Shown: positions 8,912 through 17,696 of the stretch, one piece after another
Layout of the letters: each line of letters begins with the position of its first letter
How positions within the stretch are numbered: position 1 is the first letter of the stretch
Assembly: GCF_001021555.1 (NCBI RefSeq)
Contig: NZ_LDCP01000003.1
Location: 62,001-126,000, forward strand
Origin: Aurantiacibacter marinus
GTDB taxonomy: Bacteria > Pseudomonadota > Alphaproteobacteria > Sphingomonadales > Sphingomonadaceae
Length of the DNA stretch: 64,000 bases
Direction of reading: 5' to 3'
Position numbers and translations under genes: made by a program
The notes under the pieces: model-generated
Database searches by the model: none
What the model was told of the DNA's origin: nothing
The model's input: the letters and a program-made list of their open reading frames with translations, nothing else

Positions 8912-9901
8912 CTAGAACTGGTCCGCAGCATCTTGCAGTTTCTTGAGGCGCTTTGGCGCAACCGTACGCCAGCTGCGACCGAGCCATTCCGCGACATTGT
9001 CCCAATCCACGCCGGGCCGGTTGAGAATGATACCGACCCAGCCGCTCGCGCCGTAGTACGCAGGTTTGTAATAGGTGCCTGGCGCGGCCTCTGAAAGGCC
9101 GACAACTTCATCCATGCCGCTGGTTTTGACGAGCACGCTGACATGTTCGGTACCGTGGAACTGATCCTGAAAATACGCGAAGTACTTGCCGGTCTTGCCG
9201 CCAGTGCGCCAGCCGGGGGAGCCGTGGCTTTCGCGCTCCTCCACTTCCGGCAAGGCGAGAGCGAGAGACTGGACGCGATCCAACAGCCAGTCTGGGCGGT
9301 ATTGGCGTCCGACATATTCAGCCAACATGCGCGGGTAGAGCTGATATTCGGCCAGAATCACGCGGCTCGCCAGGCTGTCGGAGGTATCATCAGGCAAGAT
9401 CGCGACCGGCATCTGCCCCAGTATCGGCCCGCCATCCAGTTCAGGCGTGACGATATGGACGGTACAGCCACCAAAGGCATCACCCGCATCAATCGCGCGT
9501 TGATGCGTGTCGAGGCCTTTGTACTTGGGCAAGAGCGAGGGGTGAGTGTTCACCATCCGGCCTTCCCAGCCTGCAAAAAAATCTTCTGTCAGGATGCGCA
9601 TATATCCGCACAGCGCCAGATATTCCGCACCAGCTTCGCGCAAGGCGGCGTCCATGATTTCTTCATGGGCGCGGCGGTCCATCCCGTGATGGGCATGAGC
9701 AAAGGTCGGAATGCCTTCCGCCGCGGCAATTCCTAGTCCCGGAGCATCGGGATTGTTGCTGGCAACCAACACAATTTCGTACGGACAATCAGCCAGTTTT
9801 GCATGAAACAGCAATGCCGACATAGTAGTGCCATTGCCTGATAACAGGCAGGCTACCTTTACTTTCTCTGGCACCTTTGTCGGCCCCTTGGCATCAGCCA
9901 T
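8912..9901 (-). CDS. purN: PurN glycinamide ribonucleotide formyltransferase fused to a YjbR domain
   Basis: 329 residues in one uninterrupted frame. Residues about 14-215 are Pur[17 protein letters not shown] at the phosphate site, [10 protein letters not shown], the catalytic [17 protein letters not shown] (Asn and His) and [13 protein letters not shown] with the catalytic Asp. It transfers formyl from 10-formyl-THF to GAR, the third step of purine synthesis. The remaining ~115 residues look like the MmcQ/YjbR (DUF419) fold: [20 protein letters not shown], a strand with VLVKTS, then [14 protein letters not shown] usual PurN stops near 210-220 residues, so this is a fusion. The start at ATG 9901 overlaps the purM stop by 8 bases. 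Confidence 0.9.
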   Translation of the reverse strand: MADAKGPTKVPEKVKVACLLSGNGTTMSALLFHAKLADCPYEIVLVASNNPDAPGLGIAAAEGIPTFAHAHHGMDRRAHEEIMDAALREAGAEYLALCGYMRILTEDFFAGWEGRMVNTHPSLLPKYKGLDTHQRAIDAGDAFGGCTVHIVTPELDGGPILGQMPVAILPDDTSDSLASRVILAEYQLYPRMLAEYVGRQYRPDWLLDRVQSLALALPEVEERESHGSPGWRTGGKTGKYFAYFQDQFHGTEHVSVLVKTSGMDEVVGLSEAAPGTYYKPAYYGASGWVGIILNRPGVDWDNVAEWLGRSWRTVAPKRLKKLQDAADQF

Positions 9902-10991
9902 CGTGCCCGGCGTCCCAATCTTCGCGAGCGGACCATGTTCCGGCAGAGCCGCGCACCGTGCAGCCGCGCTGTCCCTCCACAATCTCCCCGATCCGCATTA
10001 CGGTTTCACCGGCATCGCTAAGGGTCGCGGTCACGGCATCGACGTTGTCCGGCGTAACAGCCAGCACCATGCCGATACCGCAATTGAAGGTACGCGCCAT
10101 TTCGCCCGGTTCGATATTGCCCTGCGACTGGAGGAAGGCCATCAGTCGCGACTGTTCCCAGGCATCGGCATCAACCACAGCGCGCGCGCCTTCGGGCAGG
10201 ACGCGGGGCAGGTTTTCCAGCAAACCGCCGCCGGTAATATGGGCCAGCGCATCGATGTGGCCTGCGCGCACAACCGGCAGCAGGCTTTTCACATAGATTC
10301 GCGTCGGCGCGATCAATACGTCGATCAGCAGCCGGTCCTGATCGAACAGGGCAGGGCGGTCGAGCTTCCAGCCTTTGTCTGTCGCCAATCGCCGGACGAG
10401 CGAATAGCCGTTGGAATGAACGCCGGAGCTGGCAAGGCCAAGCAGCACGTGGCCCGGCGCAACTCTTTCGCCGGTCAATTGCTCGCCGCGTTCCACTGCG
10501 CCAACGCAGAAGCCCGCGAGGTCATAATCGCCCGCCGCATACATGCCCGGCATTTCGGCAGTCTCCCCGCCAATCAGCGCGCAGCCTGCTTCGCGGCAGC
10601 CCTCTGCAATTCCCGCGATCACGCGTTCCGCCACGCCGTTGTCCAGTTTTCCGGTGGCGAAATAATCCAGGAAGAACAGCGGCTCAGCGCCCTGTACGAT
10701 CAGGTCGTTCACGCACATGGCCACCAGATCGATGCCGACCGTGTCATGCTTGTCGTTTTCGATGGCAAGCTTCAGCTTTGTGCCCACGCCGTCATTGCCA
10801 GCCACCAGCAGCGGGTCCTTGTAGCCCGCTGCTCTGGGATCGAAAAAGCCGCCGAAGCCGCCAATTTCGCCGTCTGCCCCTGGGCGCATTGTGGCTTTTA
10901 CAAGTGGCCCGATCGCCTTGACGAGCCTGTTGCCCGCCTCGATTGAAACGCCGGCTTGTTCGTATGTATAAGAGGGTGTGTCAGAACTCAT
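9894..10991 (-). CDS. purM: Phosphoribosylformylglycinamidine cyclo-ligase PurM (AIR synthetase)
   Basis: 365 residues. [20 protein letters not shown] near the start, [15 protein letters not shown] (ATP site), [20 protein letters not shown] and [16 protein letters not shown] are all PurM hallmarks, with [16 protein letters not shown] in the second half. It closes the imidazole ring of AIR. I place the start at ATG 10991; an ATG four codons upstream is possible. The final bases overlap purN, the standard purM-purN pair, and the gene is divergent from the DUF2066 gene 69 bases away. Confidence 0.96.
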   Translation of the reverse strand: MSSDTPSYTYEQAGVSIEAGNRLVKAIGPLVKATMRPGADGEIGGFGGFFDPRAAGYKDPLLVAGNDGVGTKLKLAIENDKHDTVGIDLVAMCVNDLIVQGAEPLFFLDYFATGKLDNGVAERVIAGIAEGCREAGCALIGGETAEMPGMYAAGDYDLAGFCVGAVERGEQLTGERVAPGHVLLGLASSGVHSNGYSLVRRLATDKGWKLDRPALFDQDRLLIDVLIAPTRIYVKSLLPVVRAGHIDALAHITGGGLLENLPRVLPEGARAVVDADAWEQSRLMAFLQSQGNIEPGEMARTFNCGIGMVLAVTPDNVDAVTATLSDAGETVMRIGEIVEGQRGCTVRGSAGTWSAREDWDAGHDG

Positions 10992-11060
10992 GGCACATGC
11001 CATAGTCTTTCGTGCTTGGATTTCCACTCGCCTTTGGGCAAAAGGCACTGGATTTCCCCC

Positions 11061-12347
11061 ATGAGCATACTTTCCCTCCCTTATCGCCCATCGGCAAAAC
11101 AGCTTCCGGCACTGATCGGAGCGATAGCTGCCGCCTTGCTGTGCGTTGTGGCGGCGGCTTCGCTGATGGCGCAAGTCTCCGGCAATCGCGGAATTGCCCC
11201 CGTCGCCAGCAGCACCGACATCGATGTTGGCGGTATCGAGGTGAACACAACCGGCGACAATGCTGAAGACGCGCGGATGAACGGCTGGAAAGAAGCGCAA
11301 CGACTGGCCTGGGCAGAACTTGGCGGACCGGACATTCCCGATTCGCAGCTAGATACGCTTGTCGCCGCCATCGTTGTTGAAGAAGAAAATATCGGTCCGC
11401 GCCGTTATATCGCGCGGCTCGGCGTGATTTTCGACCGGCAGCGTGCGGGTTCTTTGCTGGGGTCGAGCGGACAGCGCGCCCGCTCTGCGCCGATGCTCAC
11501 TTTGCCAACTTTGGTATCGGGCGGCACACAGACCATGTTCGAAGTGCGCAATCCCTGGCAGCGCGCCTGGGCGCAGTATCAGTTCGGGTCGAGCACGATC
11601 GATTATGTCCGCCCGTCTGGCGCTGGCGGCGAATCGCTGCTGCTGACCTATGGCCAGACCGGTCGCCGTAGCCGGGCATGGTGGAACAATATTCTCGACC
11701 AGTTCGGCGCTGCCGACGTTCTTGTGCCGATTGCCAACCTGCGCTGGGAATATCCCGGTGGCCCGGTGGAAGGACGTTTCACTGCACGTTACGGCCCGGA
11801 CAATCGCTACCTGGATGAATTCACCCTGCGCGCGAACAATGAGGCAGCGTTGCCCGCGATGCTCGACCGCGCTGTGCAACGGTTCGATTCGATTTATTCT
11901 GCGGCTCTTTCTGCAGGACGCTTGCGCCCTGATCCGACGCTCTCGCTGGACAATATTGAGATCAGTCCGGCATTGCGCGCTCTGCTTGATGAAGCTCGAC
12001 GTTCAGAGCAGGCAGATCGCGCTGCTGCGGCAAGCGCGGATCAGCCCGGCGAAAGCGGTGGCGCAAGTTCGACCGAAGCCGAACCACAGCCGGAGGCAAC
12101 TGCGGCGGCAGCGGCAACCTTCGCTGTCCAGGTTGCCACACCTGATGCGGCATCGTTTGACAATGCGCTCTCGTTGCTGCGTGGCACGCCCGGCGTAAGC
12201 GCCGTGGCCGTCACATCCACGGCAATCGGTGGAGCGTCGGTTTTGCGCGTTACCTATGCGGGCGAGCTTTCCGCATTGGCCGGAGCCTTGCGTTCGCGCG
12301 GCTGGGCGGTGAACGAAGGGTCAAATGCTCTCGGCATTTCGCGCTAG
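11061..12347 (+). CDS. DUF2066 domain-containing membrane-anchored protein
   Basis: 428 residues. The start at ATG 11061 gives a single N-terminal transmembrane or signal segment ([20 protein letters not shown]). The exported part has the DUF2066 pattern, with [32 protein letters not shown] and [21 protein letters not shown] low-complexity Ala/Glu/Pro/Ser linker near residues 335-355 leads to a small C-terminal domain of about 75 residues ([20 protein letters not shown] onward) resembling a ferredoxin-like fold. The role is unknown. Its neighbours purM and hdaA are often next to it in alphaproteobacteria. Confidence 0.75.
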   Translation: MSILSLPYRPSAKQLPALIGAIAAALLCVVAAASLMAQVSGNRGIAPVASSTDIDVGGIEVNTTGDNAEDARMNGWKEAQRLAWAELGGPDIPDSQLDTLVAAIVVEEENIGPRRYIARLGVIFDRQRAGSLLGSSGQRARSAPMLTLPTLVSGGTQTMFEVRNPWQRAWAQYQFGSSTIDYVRPSGAGGESLLLTYGQTGRRSRAWWNNILDQFGAADVLVPIANLRWEYPGGPVEGRFTARYGPDNRYLDEFTLRANNEAALPAMLDRAVQRFDSIYSAALSAGRLRPDPTLSLDNIEISPALRALLDEARRSEQADRAAAASADQPGESGGASSTEAEPQPEATAAAAATFAVQVATPDAASFDNALSLLRGTPGVSAVAVTSTAIGGASVLRVTYAGELSALAGALRSRGWAVNEGSNALGISR

Positions 12348-12367
12348 GCGCTGTTAGGAGCGCCGCG

Positions 12368-12973
12368 TTGGAGCAGATCGCCCTACCTCTCAAGGCCGGA
12401 AAAGGTCCTGCGCGCATCGTTGTCGGGGCGGGCAACGCGCATGTCGCGGAGGCGCTGGGCACACCGGCAAGCTGGCCCTACCGCACTGCTGTGCTGACCG
12501 GACCGCCGCGCTCGGGCAAATCATTGTTCGCGCGCTGGTTTGCTGAAAGCGGCGCTGGTGAAGCTCTTGATAATGCGCAGACACTGGATGAGGATGCAGT
12601 CTTCCACCGCTGGAACCGCGCGCAGGAAAGCGGCACGCCATTGCTGATCATTGGCGGAGAGCCGCCTTGGGACATCGCTCTCCCGGATCTCAAATCCCGC
12701 CTTGCAGGCTCGCTTCAGATTGAAATCGGCCAGCCGGATGATGACATGGCCCGCGAACTGCTGCTGTCATTGTCGGAAGAGCGAGGTTTGCCGCTGCCAG
12801 CTGACGCGGCCAAATACCTGATACCGCGTGCCAGCCGGTCCTATGCTGATATAGAAAAGCTCGTGGCCACGGTTGACCGCTTGTCTCTTGAACGAAAGGC
12901 CCCACCTACACAGGGAATTTGGCGGGCTGCGCTTGAAGCTGTGCATGGCCCGGATGAGCCCCGCTTGCTTTGA
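12368..12973 (+). CDS. hdaA: Hda/DnaA-like regulator of replication initiation
   Basis: 201 residues starting with TTG, which has TAGGAG eight bases upstream. It is a short DnaA-type AAA+ protein without the DNA-binding helix-turn-helix domain: MEQIALPL at the N-terminus is a likely clamp-binding motif (QxxLPL), the Walker A region is LTGPPRSGKSLFARWF, and sensor-like LPADAAKYLIPRASRSYADI lies near the C-terminus. This is the Hda architecture, which with the beta clamp stimulates DnaA-ATP hydrolysis. The usual Walker B acid is less clear (LLIIGGEPPW), so ATPase activity of this copy is uncertain. Confidence 0.8.
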   Translation: MEQIALPLKAGKGPARIVVGAGNAHVAEALGTPASWPYRTAVLTGPPRSGKSLFARWFAESGAGEALDNAQTLDEDAVFHRWNRAQESGTPLLIIGGEPPWDIALPDLKSRLAGSLQIEIGQPDDDMARELLLSLSEERGLPLPADAAKYLIPRASRSYADIEKLVATVDRLSLERKAPPTQGIWRAALEAVHGPDEPRLL

Positions 12974-12982
12974 GCGGGTTTT
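12960..12982 (+). terminator. Probable intrinsic terminator of hdaA
   Basis: CCCGCT and AGCGGG make a 6-bp stem with a 7-base loop, followed directly by TTTT. The stem includes the hdaA stop codon. The stem is short, so termination may be partial and cysE may be partly read through. Confidence 0.5.
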
Positions 12983-13001
12983 AATGGGAAACTGATCTCA
13001 C

Positions 13002-13736
13002 ATGTTCGAACGGCTGATCAGCTATCTGGACTCGGTCCATGAACGGGACCCGGCTCCGCGCTCTCGCTGGGAAATCCTGTTGTATCCCGGGGTTCTGGCG
13101 CTGGGCCTGCACAAGGTCGCGCACTGGCTGTTCGAAGCTGAAATGTTCTTCCTCGCCCGTTTTGTAAATCATTTCAGCCGGTTTCTCACCGCGATAGATA
13201 TTCACCCCGGTGCCAAGATCGGGAAGAATTTCTTTATCGACCATGGCTTCACCGTTATCGGGGAAACCGCCGAAATCGGTGACAACGTAACGATTTACCA
13301 GTGCGTTACGCTGGGCGGTACCAATCCGACTAATGGCGAGGGGGGCAAACGGCACCCGACCTTGTGCGACAATGTGATCATCGGATCCGGCGCGCAGATT
13401 ATCGGGCCCATCACCATTGGAGAACGCGGCCGTGTTGGCGCGAATGCCGTTGTAACGGACGATGTGTCCGAAGGCGCGACGATGATCGGTCTGAAGGCCC
13501 GCTCTACCCTTGTGCCTGCAGAGGACTGGGTGAAGGAATTCATCCCTTATGGTACGCCGTGTGATGACCCGTGTGAGCCTGCTGCAAGCGAGCAGGTTCA
13601 GCAGATGGAAGCGCAAATTGCGGCTTTGGCGCAGCAGGTAGAGGCTTTGCGCAAGGCCCTTCCTGCTCCGGATACCGGTTCGGGGGAGAGCGCTTCTGAT
13701 CTCTTTGCCAATCGCAAGAACGGCACCAAGGATTGA
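13002..13736 (+). CDS. cysE: Serine O-acetyltransferase
   Basis: 244 residues. After an N-terminal helical region (LGLHKVAHWLFEAEMFFLAR) come hexapeptide left-handed beta-helix repeats: IDIHPGAKIGKNFFIDHG, VIGETAEIGDNVTIYQCVTL, GGTNPTNGEGGKRHPTL and IGSGAQIIGPITIGE. The histidines in IDHG and KRHP match the catalytic pair. It acetylates serine from acetyl-CoA, the first step of cysteine synthesis. The C-terminus carries an additional predicted coiled coil (QQMEAQIAALAQQVEALRKA), longer than in minimal forms. The stop codon overlaps the start of the DUF2794 gene. Confidence 0.95.
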   Translation: MFERLISYLDSVHERDPAPRSRWEILLYPGVLALGLHKVAHWLFEAEMFFLARFVNHFSRFLTAIDIHPGAKIGKNFFIDHGFTVIGETAEIGDNVTIYQCVTLGGTNPTNGEGGKRHPTLCDNVIIGSGAQIIGPITIGERGRVGANAVVTDDVSEGATMIGLKARSTLVPAEDWVKEFIPYGTPCDDPCEPAASEQVQQMEAQIAALAQQVEALRKALPAPDTGSGESASDLFANRKNGTKD

Positions 13737-14095
13737 TGCGAGCGTCGCCTTCTGCACCGAATGTTCTGCCATTTCCTGGCAATCGCCCCCCTTCACAGAT
13801 CGGTTTTGAACGGCAGGAGCTCAACCGCATTCTCGACCTCTATGGTCGCATGGTTGCAGCGGGCGAATGGCGTGACTACGCCATGGATTTTACGCGCGAT
13901 TGCGCCACCTTCGCCGCCTTCCGCCGCGCCACGGAAGTGCCGCAGATGCGGATCGAGAAGCGACCCTCCTTGCGCAACAAGCAAGGTATGTGGGCGCTGT
14001 TTGGTGAACAGGGGCAGGTGCTGAAACGCGGCCATGATCTCGCAGGCGTTCTCGCCCCGATAGAGCGGCGGCTGGTCAAGGCCGTGGACACATAG
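13736..14095 (+). CDS. DUF2794 family protein
   Basis: 119 residues, starting at ATG 13736, which shares its first base with the cysE stop (TGATG). The core FERQELNRILDLYGRMVAAG, then EWRDYAMDFTRDCATFAAFR and IEKRPSLRNKQGMWALFGEQ is the DUF2794 signature, found almost only in alphaproteobacteria. The function is unknown. Translation is probably coupled to cysE, and a strong terminator follows immediately, so cysE-DUF2794 form a two-gene unit. Confidence 0.85.
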   Translation: MRASPSAPNVLPFPGNRPPSQIGFERQELNRILDLYGRMVAAGEWRDYAMDFTRDCATFAAFRRATEVPQMRIEKRPSLRNKQGMWALFGEQGQVLKRGHDLAGVLAPIERRLVKAVDT

Positions 14096-14096
14096 A

Positions 14097-14127
14097 AAAG
14101 CCCGCGAGGCGCTGGCCTGCGGGCTTT
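14097..14127. terminator. Bidirectional intrinsic terminator
   Basis: AAAGCCCGC and GCGGGCTTT form a perfect 9-bp stem around a 13-base loop. The A and T ends supply a short T-run on either strand, so it can stop both the DUF2794 transcript (plus) and the convergent membrane-protein transcript (minus). Confidence 0.85.
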
Positions 14128-14147
14128 CCCTATTTAATTGAAGCCGG

Positions 14148-15203
14148 TCAGGCCGCTTGCGGGATCACTCCGGCAACCGGTAGGCGCGCCTGCATGCCGT
14201 CAGGGAGGTTCTGAACAACAGTGCCGCGAATTGCGGGCCAGAAAGCGCTCAGCATCAGCAGGGCGGAACCGATAACCAGCGCAGTCAGCGCGACCGACAG
14301 CTCTACCATGCCGAATTCACCAAACAGCTCTGCCAGGGCGAACAGCACATAGGCGAGGGCTGACACCAACAGCGCACGCCGGTCAATTGCCAGCGCAACC
14401 AGTCCGAAGGCCAGATACACTGCCAGCACAATCACTGCGCCGCCAACGCCGACCATGCTGCCGTCCGAAATGCCAAGCCAGTGGAACAGCGGATGGGCGA
14501 TCATCGGTGCAGCAAGCAAATGCAGCCAGAAAGCGACATCACTCCGGCGAGTTTCGCGCTTCCGATCGCTCATATCCCAGCGCATGGCGAAGGCAAAAAT
14601 GGCGAGTCCGGCGATGAACACCAACGATAGGATCACCTGCTCCGGATCGGCAATTGATGCCGGACCAATCGCTGTGACGATCAATGCGATGGCAGATGCT
14701 GCGATTGTCGCGCTCAGGGCTGCAATCGTGATCGGGACCATAAAGCGCTTCCAGTGCAGAAACGCGCCGACTGCACCAGCAATGAAGCTGGCGGCGACCA
14801 GAGCGCCCACCAGGCGATCACTCTGATCGGCGGTCGTCTCGCTCAGAATTTCGATCGGCGCCGATACGATGCCCCCGACAAATGCCAGCATCAAGATGAT
14901 AGATGGCAATGCCATTCGGCGGCGTCTGGTGAAGAACTCAGCCATGAACCATGCCACGCCTGCGACCAGGATGCCGGCCAGACCTGCCACTACCGCGCTG
15001 CCTATGCCGGCCATCGCGACCAGCAATAGAATCGCCGCAATGGTAACAAAAATATCGTTCAAGCTGTTGACAAGGCGGAAGTTTTCTTCGTCCGTCACCG
15101 GCATTTGCCGCAACTCTGCAACATGCCCCCGCAGCGCATCGGCCGCTTCCTGACTTATCGCGCCGCCCGCTACGGCATCGCGCAGGTCTTGTTCGCTATA
15201 CAT
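14148..15203 (-). CDS. Polytopic membrane protein (DUF2157-like)
   Basis: 351 residues. The first ~45 are soluble and helical (EQDLRDAVAGGAISQEAADA), with a region resembling the N-terminal helices of DUF2157 proteins. After that there are about ten hydrophobic segments, for example IAAILLLVAMAGIGSAVVAG, IAALSATIAASAIALIVTA and VALTALVIGSALLMLSAFWP. There is no catalytic motif. GGGGAG six bases before ATG supports the start. The gene stands alone; a dyad next to a TTGACA sits about 55 bases upstream. The family assignment is tentative; the membrane location is firm. Confidence 0.65.
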   Translation of the reverse strand: MYSEQDLRDAVAGGAISQEAADALRGHVAELRQMPVTDEENFRLVNSLNDIFVTIAAILLLVAMAGIGSAVVAGLAGILVAGVAWFMAEFFTRRRRMALPSIILMLAFVGGIVSAPIEILSETTADQSDRLVGALVAASFIAGAVGAFLHWKRFMVPITIAALSATIAASAIALIVTAIGPASIADPEQVILSLVFIAGLAIFAFAMRWDMSDRKRETRRSDVAFWLHLLAAPMIAHPLFHWLGISDGSMVGVGGAVIVLAVYLAFGLVALAIDRRALLVSALAYVLFALAELFGEFGMVELSVALTALVIGSALLMLSAFWPAIRGTVVQNLPDGMQARLPVAGVIPQAA

Positions 15204-15250
15204 CGCATTCTCCCCCTGTGGGATGTCCCGCGCAGGAGATTAGCTTACTG

Positions 15251-15270
15251 TGTTATGATGTCAACACACC
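15251..15270 (-). promoter_or_regulatory. Candidate operator over a TTGACA box upstream of the membrane-protein gene
   Basis: On the minus strand TGTGTT, eight bases, then AACACA form a perfect dyad, and a consensus -35 hexamer TTGACA (15264-15259) sits inside it. No convincing -10 is visible at 17 bases, only TAATCT at 16. It overlaps the end of the phosphatase gene. A repressor bound here would block the downstream membrane-protein gene. No regulator gene is nearby. Confidence 0.3.
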
Positions 15271-15948
15271 TGGGGGATTGAGCGTGTGCAGCACCGGCAC
15301 CAGCTCATCGAAATGATCGATATGTGCATGGCCGCCCAATTCGCTTACGGCCACATCAAGGTAGCCGAAGCCGCAGGTGACCGTGGGATAGCCTGCAGCT
15401 TTCCCTGCACCGACATCGAAAGTCGTGTCGCCGATCATTACCGCGCTGCCGCCGCCGCAATCTGCGATCGCTGCATGGAGCATATCGGGTAAAGGCTTCG
15501 CCCTGTTGCGCCCCAATGTATCTCCGCCATAGATCGCAGAAAAGTGCCGCGTCATGCCCAATGCTTCCAGCAATTCACGCGCTGGTCCTTCGGATTTGTT
15601 GGTGCAAACCGCCAAAGTGCAGCCAAGCGAGGCAAGCTGATCCAGCGCCGCAATGCAGCCGGGATACGGTACGGTATTGTCCGAGAGATGAGCCCAGTAG
15701 AAGTCGAGCAGATCTTGCGCCAGCTTCCGGTACTCTGCATCTGCAATCATGCCGCCAGTAGCTTCCAGAGCCCGGCTGAGCATCATGTCGGTCCCGCCTC
15801 CGATCATGCCGCGCGTCGCGCTTTCCTCAACCGGACCGCGACCGATCAGGCCCAGAGCGTGGTTCACCGCCGGACACAGGTCGCGGGCGGAATCGACCAG
15901 GGTTCCGTCAAGGTCGAATAGGGCGATATCAAAAGGAAAATTGGCCAT
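15253..15948 (-). CDS. gph: HAD-family phosphoglycolate phosphatase
   Basis: 231 residues. HAD motif I is IALFDLDGTLVDSARDL with the nucleophilic Asp, motif II is the LAVCTNKSEGPA region, the motif III lysine lies in RAKPLPDMLHA, and motif IV is VMIGDTTFDVGAGKAAGYP. The helical cap (LGLIGRGPVEESATRGMIGG) matches Gph-type enzymes. It removes 2-phosphoglycolate, formed by DNA repair or oxygenase side reactions. The start at ATG 15948 places motif I near residue 8; an upstream in-frame extension to 16029 overlaps the divergent glmU gene and is unlikely. Confidence 0.88.
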   Translation of the reverse strand: MANFPFDIALFDLDGTLVDSARDLCPAVNHALGLIGRGPVEESATRGMIGGGTDMMLSRALEATGGMIADAEYRKLAQDLLDFYWAHLSDNTVPYPGCIAALDQLASLGCTLAVCTNKSEGPARELLEALGMTRHFSAIYGGDTLGRNRAKPLPDMLHAAIADCGGGSAVMIGDTTFDVGAGKAAGYPTVTCGFGYLDVAVSELGGHAHIDHFDELVPVLHTLNPPGVLTS

Positions 15949-16010
15949 GTCGGCTGCGCAGATAGACTGCCGTATGGAAACCGCAATGATTTGGTGGCAT
16001 GGCCCGCTGC

Positions 16011-17369
16011 ATGAGCGAAACCAGACCACTCGCAGCGATCATCCTTGCCGCCGGCAAGGGCACACGCATGAAGAGCAATCAGCACAAGGTGCTACATGAA
16101 GTCGGCGGCAGGTCGATGATCGAACATCTGCTTGCCAGTGTGGAAGCCTTGGCGCCGGAAAGGCTCGTTACCATCGTTGGCGAAGCGCGAGAGCAATTGC
16201 ATGAACGGCTTGGCGACCGATGCGCGTTTGGCGTGCAGGAACCGCAATTGGGCACTGGCCATGCGGTGCAGCAGGCAGAAGAAGCGCTTGCCGGTTTCAG
16301 CGGCGATGTGCTTGTGCTTTACGGCGACGTGCCTTTTGTTTCGACGGCAACGATGCAGGCGATGATCGACCGGCTGAATGCACATGACACACCATCGTCC
16401 GTGGTGCTGGGTTTCGAGCCCGATGATCCGCTGCGTTATGGCCGCGTGATTGCACAGCAGGGCCGCATCCTGAAGATGGTAGAATGGAAAGACGCGAACG
16501 AAGAGGAACGCGCCTGCACTTTGTGCAACTCCGGCCTGCTGGCTGCGCGCGCGGAAGACCTCTTTGCGCTGCTCGCCCGTGTGCAGAACAACAATGCTCA
16601 GGATGAGTATTATCTGCCCGATATCGTCAATATTGCCATTGCTGATGGCCAGACCTGCGCTGTCGTCAACACGCCCCGGCCGGCTGAGGTCACCGGCATC
16701 AACAGCCGCGCTGAACTTGCCGCAGCAGAGGCGCAGTGGCAGGAATTCAAACGTGCAGAGGCGATGGAGGCGGGCGTTACCTTGCGTGCTCCAAGCACGG
16801 TATTCTTCAGCTGGGATACCGAACTTGCCGCCGATGTGGTGGTGGAGCCCAATGTCGTGTTTGGTCCCGGCGTTGTCGTGGCTTCCGGTGCGTACATAAA
16901 GGCGTTCAGCCATCTCGAGGGTGCAACGGTTGGTGAAGATGTTGAAGTGGGCCCCTATGCGCGCCTGCGCCCTGGTGCAGTGCTGGAAAAAGGCAGCAAG
17001 GTTGGCAATTTCGTAGAGATCAAGAAAGCCACATTGGGGGAGGGCGCGAAAGCCAGCCACCTGTCCTATCTTGGCGATGCTACCGTTGGTGCGGGCGCGA
17101 ATATCGGAGCGGGTACGATCACCTGCAATTACGATGGATATTTCAAGCACAAGACCGTGATCGGTGAACGCGCCTTCATCGGATCGAACAGCGCGCTGAT
17201 TGCTCCGTTGAATATCGGCGCGGATGCCATTGTTGCTGCCGGCAGCGCGGTCAGCCGTGATGTCAGTGCGGGAGAACTGCGCATGGTGCGGGCTGAACAG
17301 ATGGTCAAACCGGGATGGGCCGACCGGTTTCACGATGCGATGAAGAAAAAGAAGGCCGGAGGCAAATGA
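16011..17369 (+). CDS. glmU: Bifunctional GlcNAc-1-P uridyltransferase / glucosamine-1-P acetyltransferase
   Basis: 452 residues. The N-terminal nucleotidyltransferase domain begins LAAIILAAGKGTRMKS and contains EPQLGTGHAVQQAEEAL and VLYGDVPFV. The C-terminal half is a left-handed beta-helix with VVVEPNVVFGPGVVVASGAY, GPYARLRPGAVLEKGSKVGN and GAGTITCNYDGYFKHKT. It makes UDP-GlcNAc from glucosamine-1-P in two steps for peptidoglycan and lipid A. ATG 16011 starts just before the nucleotide loop; ATG 15999 is a possible alternative. It is followed by a small overlapping gene and then glmS, which makes glucosamine-6-P. Confidence 0.96.
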   Translation: MSETRPLAAIILAAGKGTRMKSNQHKVLHEVGGRSMIEHLLASVEALAPERLVTIVGEAREQLHERLGDRCAFGVQEPQLGTGHAVQQAEEALAGFSGDVLVLYGDVPFVSTATMQAMIDRLNAHDTPSSVVLGFEPDDPLRYGRVIAQQGRILKMVEWKDANEEERACTLCNSGLLAARAEDLFALLARVQNNNAQDEYYLPDIVNIAIADGQTCAVVNTPRPAEVTGINSRAELAAAEAQWQEFKRAEAMEAGVTLRAPSTVFFSWDTELAADVVVEPNVVFGPGVVVASGAYIKAFSHLEGATVGEDVEVGPYARLRPGAVLEKGSKVGNFVEIKKATLGEGAKASHLSYLGDATVGAGANIGAGTITCNYDGYFKHKTVIGERAFIGSNSALIAPLNIGADAIVAAGSAVSRDVSAGELRMVRAEQMVKPGWADRFHDAMKKKKAGGK

Positions 17370-17677
17370 GCGACCGGTACGAAGGTAAGCCTTTTCTCAA
17401 GCTGCTCGACAGCTATGTCCTCGCCGCCATAGGTCATCTGGATGATCCGACGGAAAAATGGCTGGTAGAGGCAGAACCCTATTTCCGCGACATTTTCGGC
17501 GCTGAGGGCAGCTGGAAAGACATTGTAGAGCAGCGCCTGAAAATGCCGGAAGGCGGATCGGCTGCCATATTGGAAGTCTGGGAAAAGGGCGCGATCAAAT
17601 ACCGCGAGCACACCGGCGAAGACCCCCATCCGGTCAACTTTACACATACACTCGTAGACACCAATTTTCCGCACTGA
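17366..17677 (+). CDS. Uncharacterised small protein between glmU and glmS
   Basis: 103 residues, with its ATG overlapping the glmU stop (ATGA). It is acidic and soluble, with no signal peptide: DRYEGKPFLKLLDSYVLAAI, WLVEAEPYFRDIFGAEGSWK, then VWEKGAIKYREHTGEDPHP. No motif or family I can name, though the residue pattern (few gaps, many charged and aromatic residues) looks like a real conserved protein. Its place between two consecutive enzymes of aminosugar synthesis, and its coupling to glmU, suggest a link to that pathway or to cell-envelope supply, but this is inference only. Confidence 0.75.
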   Translation: MSDRYEGKPFLKLLDSYVLAAIGHLDDPTEKWLVEAEPYFRDIFGAEGSWKDIVEQRLKMPEGGSAAILEVWEKGAIKYREHTGEDPHPVNFTHTLVDTNFPH

Positions 17678-17696
17678 GGCGGCAAGGATTAAAGAC

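Noticed and set aside
17678-17696. glmS riboswitch/ribozyme
   Set aside because: Only 19 bases separate the genes, and no such element is known in this lineage.
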